NCBI GenBank assembly: GCA_030624545.1
Contig: JAUXJX010000143.1
Location: forward strand, 1 to 5,994
Length of the DNA: 5,994 bases
Direction of reading: 5' to 3'
Origin: Bacteroidota bacterium
GTDB taxonomy: Bacteria > Zhuqueibacterota > JdFR-76 > DREG01
Shown: positions 5,895 through 5,994 of the stretch, piece by piece
How positions within the stretch are numbered: position 1 is the first letter of the stretch
Layout: each line of letters starts with the position of its first letter
The notes under the pieces: model-generated
The model's database searches: none
Seen by the model: the letters and a program-made list of their open reading frames with translations, nothing else
What the model was told of the DNA's origin: nothing
Position numbers and translations under genes: made by a program

Positions 5895-5994
5895 TTAAGC
5901 GAGTCTGTCTTTCAGGTCTTTCGTCATCTCTTTAGCGTTTTTCAAGATTTCACGGAATCGGATGTCACTCCTCAGATTCTCCAGGTTGGGATCA
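5895..5994 (-). CDS. C-terminal end of a probable TPR-containing protein (partial)
   Basis: An open frame enters at the window edge (first full codon at 5993) and runs 32 codons to a TAA at 5895-5897. The peptide begins DPNLENLRSDIRFREIL and ends in a charged, lysine-rich helix, KDLKDRLA. The pattern Asp-Pro-x-Leu-x-x-Leu-Arg-x-Asp-x-Arg-Phe is the familiar C-terminal signature of tetratricopeptide-repeat proteins, often attached to kinases, cyclases or TolB-like proteins, in which it usually reads LRSDPRF. The rest of the protein is outside the window, so its overall function cannot be stated. It is 327 bp upstream of the DUF1080 gene on the same strand and is probably a separate transcription unit. 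Confidence 0.6.
   Translation of the reverse strand, partial: DPNLENLRSDIRFREILKNAKEMTKDLKDRLA

Overview
The window is a compact block of accessory carbohydrate-metabolism genes from a free-living Gram-negative-type bacterium. All genes read on the minus strand. Twin-arginine (Tat) signals on sugar oxidoreductases, a lipoprotein-like DUF1080 protein, base composition near 50% GC and ACAGGAT-type intergenic repeats fit the FCB/PVC groups (Planctomycetota, Verrucomicrobiota, Latescibacterota, KSB1/Calditrichota-like lineages). The sequence alone does not settle the phylum.

Layout in the direction of transcription (right to left). 5994-5895: last 32 codons of an upstream gene, probably a TPR-type protein. 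5894-5568: non-coding stretch with a weak terminator-like hairpin, a weak promoter candidate and copy 2 of a dispersed repeat. 5567-3996: a 523-residue exported 3-keto-disaccharide hydrolase-like (DUF1080) protein whose catalytic-type domain is interrupted by a sugar-binding-like module in unusual order. 3978-3016: a Tat-exported TIM-barrel protein of the hydroxypyruvate isomerase / sugar epimerase family. 2954-1644: a Tat-exported Gfo/Idh/MocA oxidoreductase whose real start is an ATG 6 bases inside the longest ORF. 1643-1414: non-coding, with copy 1 of the dispersed repeat. 1413-25: a second, quite different Tat-exported Gfo/Idh/MocA oxidoreductase. 1-23: a 9-bp tandem repeat.

How the genes may work together. 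Gfo/Idh/MocA enzymes can oxidise a sugar hydroxyl to a keto group. DUF1080 proteins are now named 3-keto-disaccharide hydrolases, and TIM-barrel isomerase-like proteins often sit beside both. All four products here carry export signals, so the simplest reading is an extracytoplasmic oxidise-cleave-reduce route for glycosides. The two oxidoreductases may run in opposite directions and recycle a tightly bound nicotinamide cofactor. The substrate cannot be read from the sequence.

The features most worth a second look are the reordered insert in the DUF1080 protein, the homologous ~104-bp leader lying about 30 bp upstream of two different genes, and a tryptophan in the glycine-rich cofactor loop of the last oxidoreductase. 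No RNA gene, CRISPR array, transposase or integrase was seen.
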